Source: Hexactinellida sp. DTS-2022
Lineage: Eukaryota; Porifera; Hexactinellida
Reading direction: 5' to 3'
Assembly: GCA_028753945.1 (NCBI GenBank)
Contig: JAPNXP010000009.1
Span: 4,340,001-4,404,000 of the forward strand
Length of the DNA stretch: 64,000 bases
The notes under the pieces are model-generated. The model worked only from the letters and a program-made list of their open reading frames with translations. It had not been told where the DNA came from and did not search any database. A program made the position numbers and the translations under genes. Below are positions 9,601 through 26,200 of the stretch, one piece after another. Position 1 is the first letter of the stretch, and each line of letters opens with the position of its first letter.

Positions 9601-12600
9601 TATCAAAGAGTTCAAACATTTTACAAAGCAACAGATAACTTCAGGGAAAAGTGCATAATATGAAATTTGCAGAACAATCAGACAATTCACAATAGACTTC
9701 CGAAATAAATAGACAACAATTACTACAAGTGTTACAACGAGTCACTAAACGGGTTTGAATTTATTGATGTATCAAAGAGTTCAAACATTTGACAAAGTAA
9801 CAGATAACTTCAGAAAAAACTGCAGAATATGTATCTTGCAGAACAATCAGACAATTCACAACAGACTTCCGGATAAATAGACAAAAATTACTACTAGTGT
9901 TATAACGAGTCACTGCCGGTATACAGTTTATTGATGTATCAAAGAGTTCAAACATATGACAAAGGAATAGATAACTTCAGGGAAAAGTGCAGAATATATA
10001 ACTTGTAGAACAAACAGAGAATTCACAAAGACTTCCGGATAAATAGACAAAAATTACTACTAGTGTTATAACGAGTCACTGCCGGTATACAGTTTATTGA
10101 TGTATCAAAGAGTTCAAACATATGACAAAGGAATAGATAACTTCAGGGAAAAGTGCAGAATATATAACTTGTAGAACAAACAGAGAATTCACAAAGACTT
10201 CCGGATAAATAGACAACAATTACAACAAGTGGTATAACGAGTTTCTGAACAGAATTCAATTTATTGATGTATCAAAGAATTCAAACATTTCACAAAGGAA
10301 CAGATAACTTCAGAAAAAACTGCAGAATATGTATCTTGCAGAACAATCAGACAATTCACAACAGACTTCCGGATAAATAGACAAAAATTACTTCTAGTGT
10401 TTTAACGAGTCACTGCCGGTATACAGTTTATTGATGTATCAAGGAGTTCAAACATATGACAAAGAAATAGATAACTTCAGGAAAGTGCAGAATATGTAAC
10501 TTGTAGACCAATCAGACAATTCACAATTGACTTCAGGATAAATAGACAACAATTACTACAAGTGTTATAACGAGTCACTAAACGGAATTCAGTTTATTGA
10601 TGTATCAAAGAGTTCAAACATTTTACAAAGGAACAGATACCTTCAGGGAAAAGTGCATAATATGAAATTTGCAGAACAATCAGACAATTCACAATAGACT
10701 TCCGAAATAAATAGACAACAATTACTACAAGTGTTACAACGAGTCACTAAACGGGTTTGAATTTATTGATGTATCAAAGAGTTCAAACATTTGACAAAGT
10801 AACAGATAACTTCAGAAAAAACTGCAGAATATGTATCTTGCAGAACAATCAGACAATTCACAATAGACTTCCGAAATAAATAGACAACAATTACTACAAG
10901 TGTTACAACGAGTCACTAAACGGGTTTGAATTTATTAATGTATCAAAGAGTTCAAACATTTGACAAAGCAACAGATAACTTCAGGGAAAAGTGCAGAATA
11001 TGTAACTTGTAGAACAAACGGAGAATTCACAAAGACTTCCGGATAAATAGACAACAATTACAACAAGTGGTATAACGAGTTACTGAACAGAATTCAATTT
11101 ATTGATGTATCAAAGAATTCAAACATTTGACAAAGCAACAGATAACTTCAGGGAAAAGTGCAGAATATGTAACTTGTAGAACAAACAGACAATTCACAAT
11201 TGACTTCAGGATAAATAGACAACAATTAAAACAAGTGTTACAACGAGTCACTACCGGAATTCAGTTTATTGATGTATCAAAGAGTTCAAACATTTGACAA
11301 AGGAACAGATACCTTCAGGGAAAAGTGGATAATATGAAATTTGCAGAACAATCAGACAATTCACAATAGACTTCCGAAATAAATAGACAACAATTACTAC
11401 AAGTGTTACAACGAGTCACTAAACGGGTTTGAATTTATTGATGTATCAAAGAGTTCAAACATTTGACAAAGTAACAGATAACTTCAGAAAAAACTGCAGA
11501 ATATGTATCTTGCAGAACAATCAGACAATTCACAATAGACTTCCGAAATAAATAGACAACAATTACTACAAGTGTTACAACGAGTCACTAAACGGGTTTG
11601 AATTTATTAATGTATCAAAGAGTTCAAACATTTGACAAAGCAACAGATAACTTCAGGGAAAAGTGCAGAATATGTAACTTGTAGAACAAACGGAGAATTC
11701 ACAAAGACTTCCGGATAAATAGACAACAATTACAACAAGTGGTATAACGAGTTACTGAACAGAATTCAATTTATTGATGTATCAAAGAATTCAAACATTT
11801 GACAAAGCAACAGATAACTTCAGGGAAAAGTGCAGAATATGTAACTTGTAGAACAAACAGACAATTCACAATTGACTTCAGGATAAATAGACAACAATTA
11901 AAACAAGTGTTACAACGAGTCACTACCGGAATTCAGTTTATTGATGTATCAAAGAGTTCAAACATTTGACAAAGGAACAGATACCTTCAGAGAAAAGTGC
12001 ATAATATGAAATTTGCAGAACAATCAGACAATTCACAATAGACTTCCGAAATAAATAGACAACAATTACTACAAGTGTTACAACGAGTCACTAAACGGGT
12101 TTGAATTTATTGATGTATCAAAGAGTTCAAACATTTGACAAAGTAACAGATAACTTCAGAAAAAACTGCAGAATATGTATCTTGCAGAACAATCAGACAA
12201 TTCACAATAGACTTCCGAAATAAATAGACAACAATTACTACAAGTGTTACAACGAGTCACTAAACGGGTTTGAATTTATTGATGTATGAAAGAGTTCAAA
12301 CATTTGACAAAGCAACAGATAACTTCAGGGAAAAGTGCAGAATATGTAACTTGTAGAACAAACAGAAAATTCACAAAGACTTCCGGATAAATAGACAACA
12401 ATTACAACAAGTGGTATAACGAGTTACTGAACAGAATTCAATTTATTGATGTATCAAAGAATTCAAACATTTCACAAAGGAGCAGATAACTTCAGAAAAA
12501 ACTGCAGAATATGTAACTTGCAGAACAATCAGACAATTCACAACAGACTTCCGGATAAATAGACAAAAATTACTACTAGTGTTATAACGAGTCACTGCCG

Positions 12601-15600
12601 GTATACACTTTATTGATGTATCAAAGAGTTCAAACATATGACAAAGGAACAGATAACTTCAGGAAAGTGCAGAATATGTAACTTGTAGACCAATCAGACA
12701 ATTCACAATTGACTTCAGGATAAATAGACAACAATTAAAACAAGTGTTATAACGAGTCACTGCCGGTATACAGTTTATTGATGTATCAAAGAGTTCAAAC
12801 ATATGACAAAGGAATAGATAACTTCAGGGAAAAGTGCAGAATATATAACTTGTAGAACAAACAGAGAATTCACAACAGACTTCCGGATAAATAGACAAAA
12901 ATTACAACAAGTGTTACAACGAGTTACTGAACAGAATTCAATTTATTGATGTATCAAAGAATTCAAACATTTCACAAAGGAACAGATAACTTCAGAAAAA
13001 ACTGCAGAATATGTAACTTGCAGAACAATCAGACAATTCACAACAGACTTCCGGATAAATAGACAACAATTAAAACAAGTGTTATAACGAGTCACTACCG
13101 GAATTCAGTTTATTGATGTATCAAAGAGTTCAAACATTTGACAAAGGAACAGATAACTTCAGTAAAACTGCAGAATATGTAACTTGCAGAACAATCAGAC
13201 AATTCACAACAGACTTCCGGATAAATAGACAACAATTAAAACAAGTGTTATAACGAGTCACTACCGGAATTCAGTTTATTGATGTATCAAAGAGTTCAAA
13301 CATTTGACAAAGGAACAGATAACTTCAGTAAAACTGCAGAATATGAAACTTGCAGAACAATAGACAATTCACTATAGACTTCCGGATAAATAGACAACAA
13401 TTAATACAAGTGGTACAACGAGTTAGTAAACGGAAATCAATTTATTGATGTATCAACGAGTTCAAACATTTCACACTGGAACAGATAACTTCAGAAAAAA
13501 CTGCAGAATATGTATCTTGCAGAACAATCAGACAATTCACAACATACTTCCGGAAAATAGACAAAAATACTTCTAGTGTTATAACGAGTCACTGCCGGTA
13601 TACAGTTTATTGATGTATCAAAGAGTTCAAACATTTTACAAAGGAACAGATACCTTCAGGGAAAAGTGCATAATATGAAATTTGCAGAACAATCAGACAA
13701 TTCACAATAGACTTCCGAAATAAATAGACAACAATTACTACAAGTGTTACAACGAGTCACTAAACGGGTTTGAATTTATTGATGTATGAAAGAGTTCAAA
13801 CATTTGACAAAGCAACAGATAACTTCAGGGAAAAGTGCAGAATATGTAACTTGTAGAACAAACGGAGAATTCACAAAGACTTCCGGATAAATAGACAACA
13901 ATTACAACAAGTGGTATAACGAGTTACTGAACAGAATTCAATTTATTGATGTATCAAAGAGTTCAAACATTTTACAAAGGAACAGATACCTTCAGGGAAA
14001 AGTGCATAATATGAAATTTGCAGAACAATCAGACAATTCACAATAGACTTCCGAAATAAATAGACAACAATTACTACAAGTGTTAATACGTGTCACTAAA
14101 CGGGTTTGAATTTATTGATGTATCAAAGAGTTCAAACATTTGACAAAGCAACAGATAACTTCAGGGAAAAGTGCATAATATGAAATTTGCAGAACAATCA
14201 GACAATTCACAATAGACTTCCGAAATAAATAGACAACAATTACTACAAGTGTTACAACGAGTCACTAAACGGGTTTGAATTTATTGATGTATCAAAGAGT
14301 TCAAACATTTGACAAAGTAACAGATAACTTCAGAAAAAACTGCAGAATATGTATCTTGCAGAACAATCAGACAATTCACAACAGACTTCCGGATAAATAG
14401 ACAAAAATTACTACTAGTGTTATAACGAGTCACTGCCGGTATACAGTTTATTGATGTATCAAAGAGTTCAAACATATGACAAAGGAATAGATAACTTCAG
14501 GGAAAAGTGCAGAATATATAACTTGTAGAACAAACAGAGAATTCACAAAGACTTCCGGATAAATAGACAACAATTACAACAAGTGGTATAACGAGTTTCT
14601 GAACAGAATTCAATTTATTGATGTATCAAAGAATTCAAACATTTCACAAAGGAACAGATAACTTCAGAAAAAACTGCAGAATATGTATCTTGCAGAACAA
14701 TCAGACAATTCACAACAGACTTCCGGATAAATAGACAAAAATTACTTCTAGTGTTATAACGAGTCACTGCTGGTATACAGTTTATTGATGTATCAAGGAG
14801 TTCAAACATATGACAAAGAAATAGATAACTTCAGGAAAAGTGCAGAATATGTATCTTGTAGACCAATCAGACAATTCACAATTGACTTCAGGATAAATAG
14901 ACAACAATTACTACAAGTGTTATAACGAGTCACTAAACGGAATTCAGTTTATTGATGTATCAAAGAGTTCAAACATTTTACAAAGGAACAGATACCTTCA
15001 GGGAAAAGTGCATAATATGAAATTTGCAGAACAATCAGACAATTCACAATAGACTTCCGAAATAAATAGACAACAATTACTACAAGTGTTACAACGAGTC
15101 ACTAAACGGGTTTGAATTTATTGATGTATCAAAGAGTTCAAACATTTGACAAAGTAACAGATAACTTCAGAAAAAACTGCAGAATATGTATCTTGCAGAA
15201 CAATCAGACAATTCACAATAGACTTCCGAAATAAATAGACAACAATTACTACAAGTGTTACAACGAGTCACTAAACGGGTTTGAATTTATTAATGTATCA
15301 AAGAGTTCAAACATTTAACAAAGCAACAGATAACTTCAGGGAAAAGTGCAGAATATGTAACTTGTAGAACAAACGGAGAATTCACAATAGACTTCCGGAT
15401 AAATAGACAACAATTACAACAAGTGGTATAACGAGTTACTGAACAGAATTCAATTTATTGATGTATCAAAGAATTCAAACATTTGACAAAGCAACAGATA
15501 ACTTCAGGGAAAAGTGCAGAATATGTAACTTGTAGAACAAACAGACAATTCACAATTGACTTCAGGATAAATAGACAACAATTAAAACAAGTGTTACAAC

Positions 15601-17200
15601 GAGTCACTACCGGAATTCAGTTTATTGATGTATCAAAGAGTTCAAACATTTGACAAAGGAACAGATACCTTCAGAGAAAAGTGCATAATATGAAATTTGC
15701 AGAACAATCAGACAATTCAAAATAGACTTCCGAAATAAATAGACAACAATTACTACAAGTGTTACAACGAGTCACTAAACGGGTTTGAATTTATTGATGT
15801 ATCAAAGAGTTCAAACATTTGACAAAGTAACAGATAACTTCAGAAAAAACTGCAGAATATGTATCTTGCAGAACAATCAGACAATTCACAATAGACTTCC
15901 GAAATAAATAGACAACAATTACTACAAGTGTTACAACGAGTCACTAAACGGGTTTGAATTTATTGATGTATGAAAGAGTTCAAACATTTGACAAAGCAAC
16001 AGATAACTTCAGGGAAAAGTGCAGAATATGTAACTTGTAGAACAAACAGAAAATTCACAAAGACTTCCGGATAAATAGACAACAATTACAACAAGTGGTA
16101 TAACGAGTTACTGAACAGAATTCAATTTATTGATGTATCAAAGAATTCAAACATTTCACAAAGGAGCAGATAACTTCAGAAAAAACTGCAGAATATGTAA
16201 CTTGCAGAACAATCAGACAATTCACAACAGACTTCCGGATAAATAGACAAAAATTACTACTAGTGTTATAACGAGTCACTGCCGGTATACACTTTATTGA
16301 TGTATCAAAGAGTTCAAACATATGACAAAGGAACAGATAACTTCAGGAAAGTGCAGAATATGTAACTTGTAGACCAATCAGACAATTCACAATTGACTTC
16401 AGGATAAATAGACAACAATTAAAACAAGTGTTATAACGAGTCACTACCGGAATTCAGTTTATTGATGTATCAAAGAGTTCAAACATTTGACAAAGGAACA
16501 GATAACTTCAGTAAAACTGCAGAATATGAAACTTGCAGAACAATAGACAATTCACTATAGACTTCCGGATAAATAGACAACAATTAATACAAGTGGTACA
16601 ACGAGTTAGTAAACGGAAATCAATTTATTGATGTATCAACGAGTTCAAACATTTCACACTGGAACAGATAACTTCAGAAAAAACTGCAGAATATGTATCT
16701 TGCAGAACAATCAGACAATTCACAACATACTTCCGGAAAATAGACAAAAATTACTTCTAGTGTTATAACGAGTCACTGCCGGTATACAGTTTATTGATGT
16801 ATCAAAGAGTTCAAACATTTTACAAAGGAACAGATACCTTCAGAGAAAAGTGCATAATATGAAATTTGCAGAACAATCAGACAATTCACAATTGACTTCC
16901 GAAATAAATAGACAACAATTACTACAAGTGTTACAACGAGTCACTAAACGGGTTTGAATTTATTGATGTATCAAAGAGTTCAAACATTTGACAAAGTAAC
17001 AGATAACTTCAGAAAAAACTGCAGAATATGTATCTTGCAGAACAATCAGACAATTCACAATAGACTTCCGAAATAAATAGACAACAATTACTACAAGTGT
17101 TACAACGAGTCACTAAACGGGTTTGAATTTATTGATGTATGAAAGAGTTCAAACATTTGACAAAGCAACAGATAACTTCAGGGAAAAGTGCAGAATATGT
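6512..17200 (+). repeat. Large tandem duplication, copy 1 (~10.7 kb)
   Basis: This region pairs with 17,221-26,740. The offset between homologous positions is 10,709 bp at first, then 10,044, 9,879, 9,543, 9,709 and finally 9,540 bp. The steps of 665, 165, 336, 166 and 169 bp are whole monomers. Rare variants are shared at the expected places, for example GTTAATACG at 14,082 and 23,625, and CATTTAACA at 15,311 and 25,020. This supports one duplication followed by monomer gains and losses. Confidence 0.85.
7298..8466 (+). repeat. Higher-order block A-B-C-D-E-F-G, copy 3
   Basis: This copy lies 1,840 bp (11 monomers) after copy 2. It is 1 bp shorter because the type E monomer has GTAAACTGCAG instead of GTAAAACTGCAG. 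Confidence 0.9.
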
Positions 17201-17220
17201 ATCTTGCAGAACAAACAGAG

Positions 17221-20200
17221 AATTCACAAAGACTTCCGGATAAATAGACAAAAATTACTACTAGTGTTATAACGAGTCACTGCCGGTATACAGTTTATTG
17301 ATGTATCAAAGAGTTCAAACATATGACAAAGGAATAGATAACTTCAGGGAAAAGTGCAGAATATATAACTTGTAGAACAAACAGAGAATTCACAAAGACT
17401 TCCGGATAAATAGACAACAATTACAACAAGTGGTATAACGAGTTTCTGAACAGAATTCAATTTATTGATGTATCAAAGAATTCAAACATTTCACAAAGGA
17501 ACAGATAACTTCAGAAAAAACTGCAGAATATGTATCTTGCAGAACAATCAGACAATTCACAACAGACTTCCGGATAAATAGACAAAAATTACTACTAGTG
17601 TTATAACGAGTCACTGCCGGTATACAGTTTATTGATGTATCAAGGAGTTCAAACATATGACAAAGAAATAGATAACTTCAGGAAAAGTGCAGAATATGTA
17701 ACTTGTAGACCAATCAGACAATTCACAATTGACTTCAGGATAAATAGACAACAATTACTACAAGTGTTATAACGAGTCACTAAACGGAATTCAGTTTATT
17801 GATGTATCAAAGAGTTCAAACATTTTACAAAGCAACAGATAACTTCAGGGAAAAGTGCATAATATGAAATTTGCAGAACAATCAGACAATTCACAATAGA
17901 CTTCCGAAATAAATAGACAACAATTACTACAAGTGTTACAACGAGTCACTAAACGGGTTTGAATTTATTGATGTATCAAAGAGTTCAAACATTTGACAAA
18001 GTAACAGATAACTTCAGAAAAAACTGCAGAATATGTATCTTGCAGAACAATCAGACAATTCACAATAGACTTCCGAAATAAATAGACAACAATTACTACA
18101 AGTGTTACAACGAGTCACTAAACGGGTTTGAATTTATTAATGTATCAAAGAGTTCAAACATTTGACAAAGCAACAGATAACTTCAGGGAAAAGTGCAGAA
18201 TATGTAACTTGTAGAACAAACGGAGAATTCACAAAGACTTCCGGATAAATAGACAACAATTACAACAAGTGGTATAACGAGTTACTGAACAGAATTCAAT
18301 TTATTGATGTATCAAAGAATTCAAACATTTCACAAAGGAACAGATAACTTCAGAAAAAACTGCAGAATATATAACTTGCAGAACAATCAGACAATTCACA
18401 ACAGACTTCCGGATAAATAGACAACAATTACTACTAGTGTTATAACGAGTCACTGCCGGTATACACTTTATTGATGTATCAAAGAGTTCAAACATTTGAC
18501 AAAGCAACAGATAACTTCAGGGAAAAGTGCAGAATATGTAACTTGTAGAACAAACAGACAATTCACAATTGACTTCAGGATAAATAGACAACAATTAAAA
18601 CAAGTGTTACAACGAGTCACTACCGGAATTCAGTTTATTGATGTATCAAAGAGTTCAAACATTTGACAAAGGAACAGATAACTTCAGTAAAACTGCAGAA
18701 TATGTAACTTGTAGAACAATAGACAATTCACTATAGACTTCAGGATAAATAGACAACAATTAATACAAGTGGTACAACGAGTTAGTAAACGGAAATCAAT
18801 TTATTGATGTATCAACGAGTTCAAACATTTCACAAAGGAACAGAGAACTTCAGGGAAAAGTGCAGAATATGTAACTTGTAGAGCAATCAGACAATTCAAA
18901 ATAGACTTCCGGATAAATAGACAAAAATTACTACAAGTGGTACAACGAGTTAGTAAACGGAAATCAATTTATTGATGTATCAACGAGTTCAAACATTTCA
19001 CAAAGGAACAGATAACTTCAGGGAAAAGTGCAGAATATGAAACTTGCAGAACAATCAGGCAATTCACAAAGACTTCCGGATAAATAGACAAAAATTACTA
19101 CTAGTGTTATAACGAGTCACTGCCGGTATACAGTTTATTGATGTATCAAAGAGTTCAAACATATGACAAAGGAATAGATAACTTCAGGGAAAAGTGCAGA
19201 ATATATAACTTGTAGAACAAACAGAGAATTCACAAAGACTTCCGGATAAATAGACAACAATTACAACAAGTGGTATAACGAGTTTCTGAACAGAATTCAA
19301 TTTATTGATGTATCAAAGAATTCAAACATTTCACAAAGGAACAGATAACTTCAGAAAAAACTGCAGAATATGTATCTTGCAGAACAATCAGACAATTCAC
19401 AACAGACTTCCGGATAAATAGACAAAAATTACTACTAGTGTTATAACGAGTCACTGCCGGTATACAGTTTATTGATGTATCAAGGAGTTCAAACATATGA
19501 CAAAGGAATAGATAACTTCAGGAAAAGTGCAGAATATGTAACTTGTAGACCAATCAGACAATTCACAATTGACTTCAGGATAAATAGACAACAATTACTA
19601 CAAGTGTTATAACGAGTCACTAAACGGAATTCAGTTTATTGATGTATCAAAGAGTTCAAACATTTTACAAAGCAACAGATAACTTCAGGGAAAAGTGCAT
19701 AATATGAAATTTGCAGAACAATCAGACAATTCACAATAGACTTCCGAAATAAATAGACAACAATTACTACAAGTGTTACAACGAGTCACTAAACGGGTTT
19801 GAATTTATTGATGTATCAAAGAGTTCAAACATTTGACAAAGTAACAGATAACTTCAGAAAAAACTGCAGAATATGTATCTTGCAGAACAATCAGACAATT
19901 CACAACAGACTTCCGGATAAATAGACAAAAATTACTACTAGTGTTATAACGAGTCACTGCCGGTATACAGTTTATTGATGTATCAAAGAGTTCAAACATA
20001 TGACAAAGGAATAGATAACTTCAGGGAAAAGTGCAGAATATATAACTTGTAGAACAAACAGAGAATTCACAAAGACTTCCGGATAAATAGACAAAAATTA
20101 CTACTAGTGTTATAACGAGTCACTGCCGGTATACAGTTTATTGATGTATCAAAGAGTTCAAACATATGACAAAGGAATAGATAACTTCAGGGAAAAGTGC

Positions 20201-23200
20201 AGAATATATAACTTGTAGAACAAACAGAGAATTCACAAAGACTTCCGGATAAATAGACAACAATTACAACAAGTGGTATAACGAGTTTCTGAACAGAATT
20301 CAATTTATTGATGTATCAAAGAATTCAAACATTTCACAAAGGAACAGATAACTTCAGAAAAAACTGCAGAATATGTATCTTGCAGAACAATCAGACAATT
20401 CACAACAGACTTCCGGATAAATAGACAAAAATTACTTCTAGTGTTATAACGAGTCACTGCCGGTATACAGTTTATTGATGTATCAAGGAGTTCAAACATA
20501 TGACAAAGAAATAGATAACTTCAGGAAAAGTGCAGAATATGTAACTTGTAGACCAATCAGACAATTCACAATTGACTTCAGGATAAATAGACAACAATTA
20601 CTACAAGTGTTATAACGAGTCACTAAACGGAATTCAGTTTATTGATGTATCAAAGAGTTCAAACATTTTACAAAGGAACAGATACCTTCAGGGAAAAGTG
20701 CATAATATGAAATTTGCAGAACAATCAGACAATTCACAATAGACTTCCGAAATAAATAGACAACAATTACTACAAGTGTTACAACGAGTCACTAAACGGG
20801 TTTGAATTTATTGATGTATCAAAGAGTTCAAACATTTGACAAAGTAACAGATAACTTCAGAAAAAACTGCAGAATATGTATCTTGCAGAACAATCAGACA
20901 ATTCACAATAGACTTCCGAAATAAATAGACAACAATTACTACAAGTGTTACAACGAGTCACTAAACGGGTTTGAATTTATTAATGTATCAAAGAGTTCAA
21001 ACATTTGACAAAGCAACAGATAACTTCAGGGAAAAGTGCAGAATATGTAACTTGTAGAACAAACGGAGAATTCACAAAGACTTCCGGATAAATAGACAAC
21101 AATTACAACAAGTGGTATAACGAGTTACTGAACAGAATTCAATTTATTGATGTATCAAAGAATTCAAACATTTGACAAAGCAACAGATAACTTCAGGGAA
21201 AAGTGCAGAATATGTAACTTGTAGAACAAACAGACAATTCACAATTGACTTCAGGATAAATAGACAACAATTAAAACAAGTGTTACAACGAGTCACTACC
21301 GGAATTCAGTTTATTGATGTATCAAAGAGTTCAAACATTTGACAAAGGAACAGATACCTTCAGGGAAAAGTGGATAATATGAAATTTGCAGAACAATCAG
21401 ACAATTCACAATAGACTTCCGAAATAAATAGACAACAATTACTACAAGTGTTACAACGAGTCACTAAACGGGTTTGAATTTATTGATGTATCAAAGAGTT
21501 CAAACATTTGACAAAGTAACAGATAACTTCAGAAAAAACTGCAGAATATGTATCTTGCAGAACAATCAGACAATTCACAATAGACTTCCGAAATAAATAG
21601 ACAACAATTACTACAAGTGTTACAACGAGTCACTAAACGGGTTTGAATTTATTAATGTATCAAAGAGTTCAAACATTTGACAAAGCAACAGATAACTTCA
21701 GGGAAAAGTGCAGAATATGTAACTTGTAGAACAAACGGAGAATTCACAAAGACTTCCGGATAAATAGACAACAATTACAACAAGTGGTATAACGAGTTAC
21801 TGAACAGAATTCAATTTATTGATGTATCAAAGAATTCAAACATTTGACAAAGCAACAGATAACTTCAGGGAAAAGTGCAGAATATGTAACTTGTAGAACA
21901 AACAGACAATTCACAATTGACTTCAGGATAAATAGACAACAATTAAAACAAGTGTTACAACGAGTCACTACCGGAATTCAGTTTATTGATGTATCAAAGA
22001 GTTCAAACATTTGACAAAGGAACAGATACCTTCAGAGAAAAGTGCATAATATGAAATTTGCAGAACAATCAGACAATTCACAATAGACTTCCGAAATAAA
22101 TAGACAACAATTACTACAAGTGTTACAACGAGTCACTAAACGGGTTTGAATTTATTGATGTATCAAAGAGTTCAAACATTTGACAAAGTAACAGATAACT
22201 TCAGAAAAAACTGCAGAATATGTATCTTGCAGAACAATCAGACAATTCACAATAGACTTCCGAAATAAATAGACAACAATTACTACAAGTGTTACAACGA
22301 GTCACTAAACGGGTTTGAATTTATTGATGTATGAAAGAGTTCAAACATTTGACAAAGCAACAGATAACTTCAGGGAAAAGTGCAGAATATGTAACTTGTA
22401 GAACAAACAGAAAATTCACAAAGACTTCCGGATAAATAGACAACAATTACAACAAGTGGTATAACGAGTTACTGAACAGAATTCAATTTATTGATGTATC
22501 AAAGAATTCAAACATTTCACAAAGGAGCAGATAACTTCAGAAAAAACTGCAGAATATGTAACTTGCAGAACAATCAGACAATTCACAACAGACTTCCGGA
22601 TAAATAGACAAAAATTACTACTAGTGTTATAACGAGTCACTGCCGGTATACACTTTATTGATGTATCAAAGAGTTCAAACATATGACAAAGGAACAGATA
22701 ACTTCAGGAAAGTGCAGAATATGTAACTTGTAGACCAATCAGACAATTCACAATTGACTTCAGGATAAATAGACAACAATTAAAACAAGTGTTATAACGA
22801 GTCACTGCCGGTATACAGTTTATTGATGTATCAAAGAGTTCAAACATATGACAAAGGAATAGATAACTTCAGGGAAAAGTGCAGAATATATAACTTGTAG
22901 AACAAACAGAGAATTCACAACAGACTTCCGGATAAATAGACAAAAATTACAACAAGTGTTACAACGAGTTACTGAACAGAATTCAATTTATTGATGTATC
23001 AAAGAATTCAAACATTTCACAAAGGAACAGATAACTTCAGAAAAAACTGCAGAATATGTAACTTGCAGAACAATCAGACAATTCACAACAGACTTCCGGA
23101 TAAATAGACAACAATTAAAACAAGTGTTATAACGAGTCACTACCGGAATTCAGTTTATTGATGTATCAAAGAGTTCAAACATTTGACAAAGGAACAGATA

Positions 23201-26200
23201 ACTTCAGTAAAACTGCAGAATATGAAACTTGCAGAACAATAGACAATTCACTATAGACTTCCGGATAAATAGACAACAATTAATACAAGTGGTACAACGA
23301 GTTAGTAAACGGAAATCAATTTATTGATGTATCAACGAGTTCAAACATTTCACACTGGAACAGATAACTTCAGAAAAAACTGCAGAATATGTATCTTGCA
23401 GAACAATCAGACAATTCACAACATACTTCCGGAAAATAGACAAAAATACTTCTAGTGTTATAACGAGTCACTGCCGGTATACAGTTTATTGATGTATCAA
23501 AGAGTTCAAACATTTTACAAAGGAACAGATACCTTCAGGGAAAAGTGCATAATATGAAATTTGCAGAACAATCAGACAATTCACAATAGACTTCCGAAAT
23601 AAATAGACAACAATTACTACAAGTGTTAATACGTGTCACTAAACGGGTTTGAATTTATTGATGTATCAAAGAGTTCAAACATTTGACAAAGCAACAGATA
23701 ACTTCAGGGAAAAGTGCATAATATGAAATTTGCAGAACAATCAGACAATTCACAATAGACTTCCGAAATAAATAGACAACAATTACTACAAGTGTTACAA
23801 CGAGTCACTAAACGGGTTTGAATTTATTGATGTATCAAAGAGTTCAAACATTTGACAAAGTAACAGATAACTTCAGAAAAAACTGCAGAATATGTATCTT
23901 GCAGAACAATCAGACAATTCACAACAGACTTCCGGATAAATAGACAAAAATTACTACTAGTGTTATAACGAGTCACTGCCGGTATACAGTTTATTGATGT
24001 ATCAAAGAGTTCAAACATATGACAAAGGAATAGATAACTTCAGGGAAAAGTGCAGAATATATAACTTGTAGAACAAACAGAGAATTCACAAAGACTTCCG
24101 GATAAATAGACAAAAATTACTACTAGTGTTATAACGAGTCACTGCCGGTATACAGTTTATTGATGTATCAAAGAGTTCAAACATATGACAAAGGAATAGA
24201 TAACTTCAGGGAAAAGTGCAGAATATATAACTTGTAGAACAAACAGAGAATTCACAAAGACTTCCGGATAAATAGACAACAATTACAACAAGTGGTATAA
24301 CGAGTTTCTGAACAGAATTCAATTTATTGATGTATCAAAGAATTCAAACATTTCACAAAGGAACAGATAACTTCAGAAAAAACTGCAGAATATGTATCTT
24401 GCAGAACAATCAGACAATTCACAACAGACTTCCGGATAAATAGACAAAAATTACTTCTAGTGTTATAACGAGTCACTGCCGGTATACAGTTTATTGATGT
24501 ATCAAGGAGTTCAAACATATGACAAAGAAATAGATAACTTCAGGAAAAGTGCAGAATATGTAACTTGTAGACCAATCAGACAATTCACAATTGACTTCAG
24601 GATAAATAGACAACAATTACTACAAGTGTTATAACGAGTCACTAAACGGAATTCAGTTTATTGATGTATCAAAGAGTTCAAACATTTTACAAAGGAACAG
24701 ATACCTTCAGGGAAAAGTGCATAATATGAAATTTGCAGAACAATCAGACAATTCACAATAGACTTCCGAAATAAATAGACAACAATTACTACAAGTGTTA
24801 CAACGAGTCACTAAACGGGTTTGAATTTATTGATGTATCAAAGAGTTCAAACATTTGACAAAGTAACAGATAACTTCAGAAAAAACTGCAGAATATGTAT
24901 CTTGCAGAACAATCAGACAATTCACAATAGACTTCCGAAATAAATAGACAACAATTACTACAAGTGTTACAACGAGTCACTAAACGGGTTTGAATTTATT
25001 AATGTATCAAAGAGTTCAAACATTTAACAAAGCAACAGATAACTTCAGGGAAAAGTGCAGAATATGTAACTTGTAGAACAAACGGAGAATTCACAATAGA
25101 CTTCCGGATAAATAGACAACAATTACAACAAGTGGTATAACGAGTTACTGAACAGAATTCAATTTATTGATGTATCAAAGAATTCAAACATTTGACAAAG
25201 CAACAGATAACTTCAGGGAAAAGTGCAGAATATGTAACTTGTAGAACAAACAGACAATTCACAATTGACTTCAGGATAAATAGACAACAATTAAAACAAG
25301 TGTTACAACGAGTCACTACCGGAATTCAGTTTATTGATGTATCAAAGAGTTCAAACATTTGACAAAGGAACAGATACCTTCAGAGAAAAGTGCATAATAT
25401 GAAATTTGCAGAACAATCAGACAATTCAAAATAGACTTCCGAAATAAATAGACAACAATTACTACAAGTGTTACAACGAGTCACTAAACGGGTTTGAATT
25501 TATTGATGTATGAAAGAGTTCAAACATTTGACAAAGCAACAGATAACTTCAGGGAAAAGTGCAGAATATGTAACTTGTAGAACAAACAGAAAATTCACAA
25601 AGACTTCCGGATAAATAGACAACAATTACAACAAGTGGTATAACGAGTTACTGAACAGAATTCAATTTATTGATGTATCAAAGAATTCAAACATTTCACA
25701 AAGGAGCAGATAACTTCAGAAAAAACTGCAGAATATGTAACTTGCAGAACAATCAGACAATTCACAACAGACTTCCGGATAAATAGACAAAAATTACTAC
25801 TAGTGTTATAACGAGTCACTGCCGGTATACACTTTATTGATGTATCAAAGAGTTCAAACATATGACAAAGGAACAGATAACTTCAGGAAAGTGCAGAATA
25901 TGTAACTTGTAGACCAATCAGACAATTCACAATTGACTTCAGGATAAATAGACAACAATTAAAACAAGTGTTATAACGAGTCACTACCGGAATTCAGTTT
26001 ATTGATGTATCAAAGAGTTCAAACATTTGACAAAGGAACAGATAACTTCAGTAAAACTGCAGAATATGAAACTTGCAGAACAATAGACAATTCACAATAG
26101 ACTTCAGGATAAATAGACAACAATTAATACAAGTGGTACAACGAGTTAGTAAACGGAAATCAATTTATTGATGTATCAACGAGTTCAAACATTTCACACT

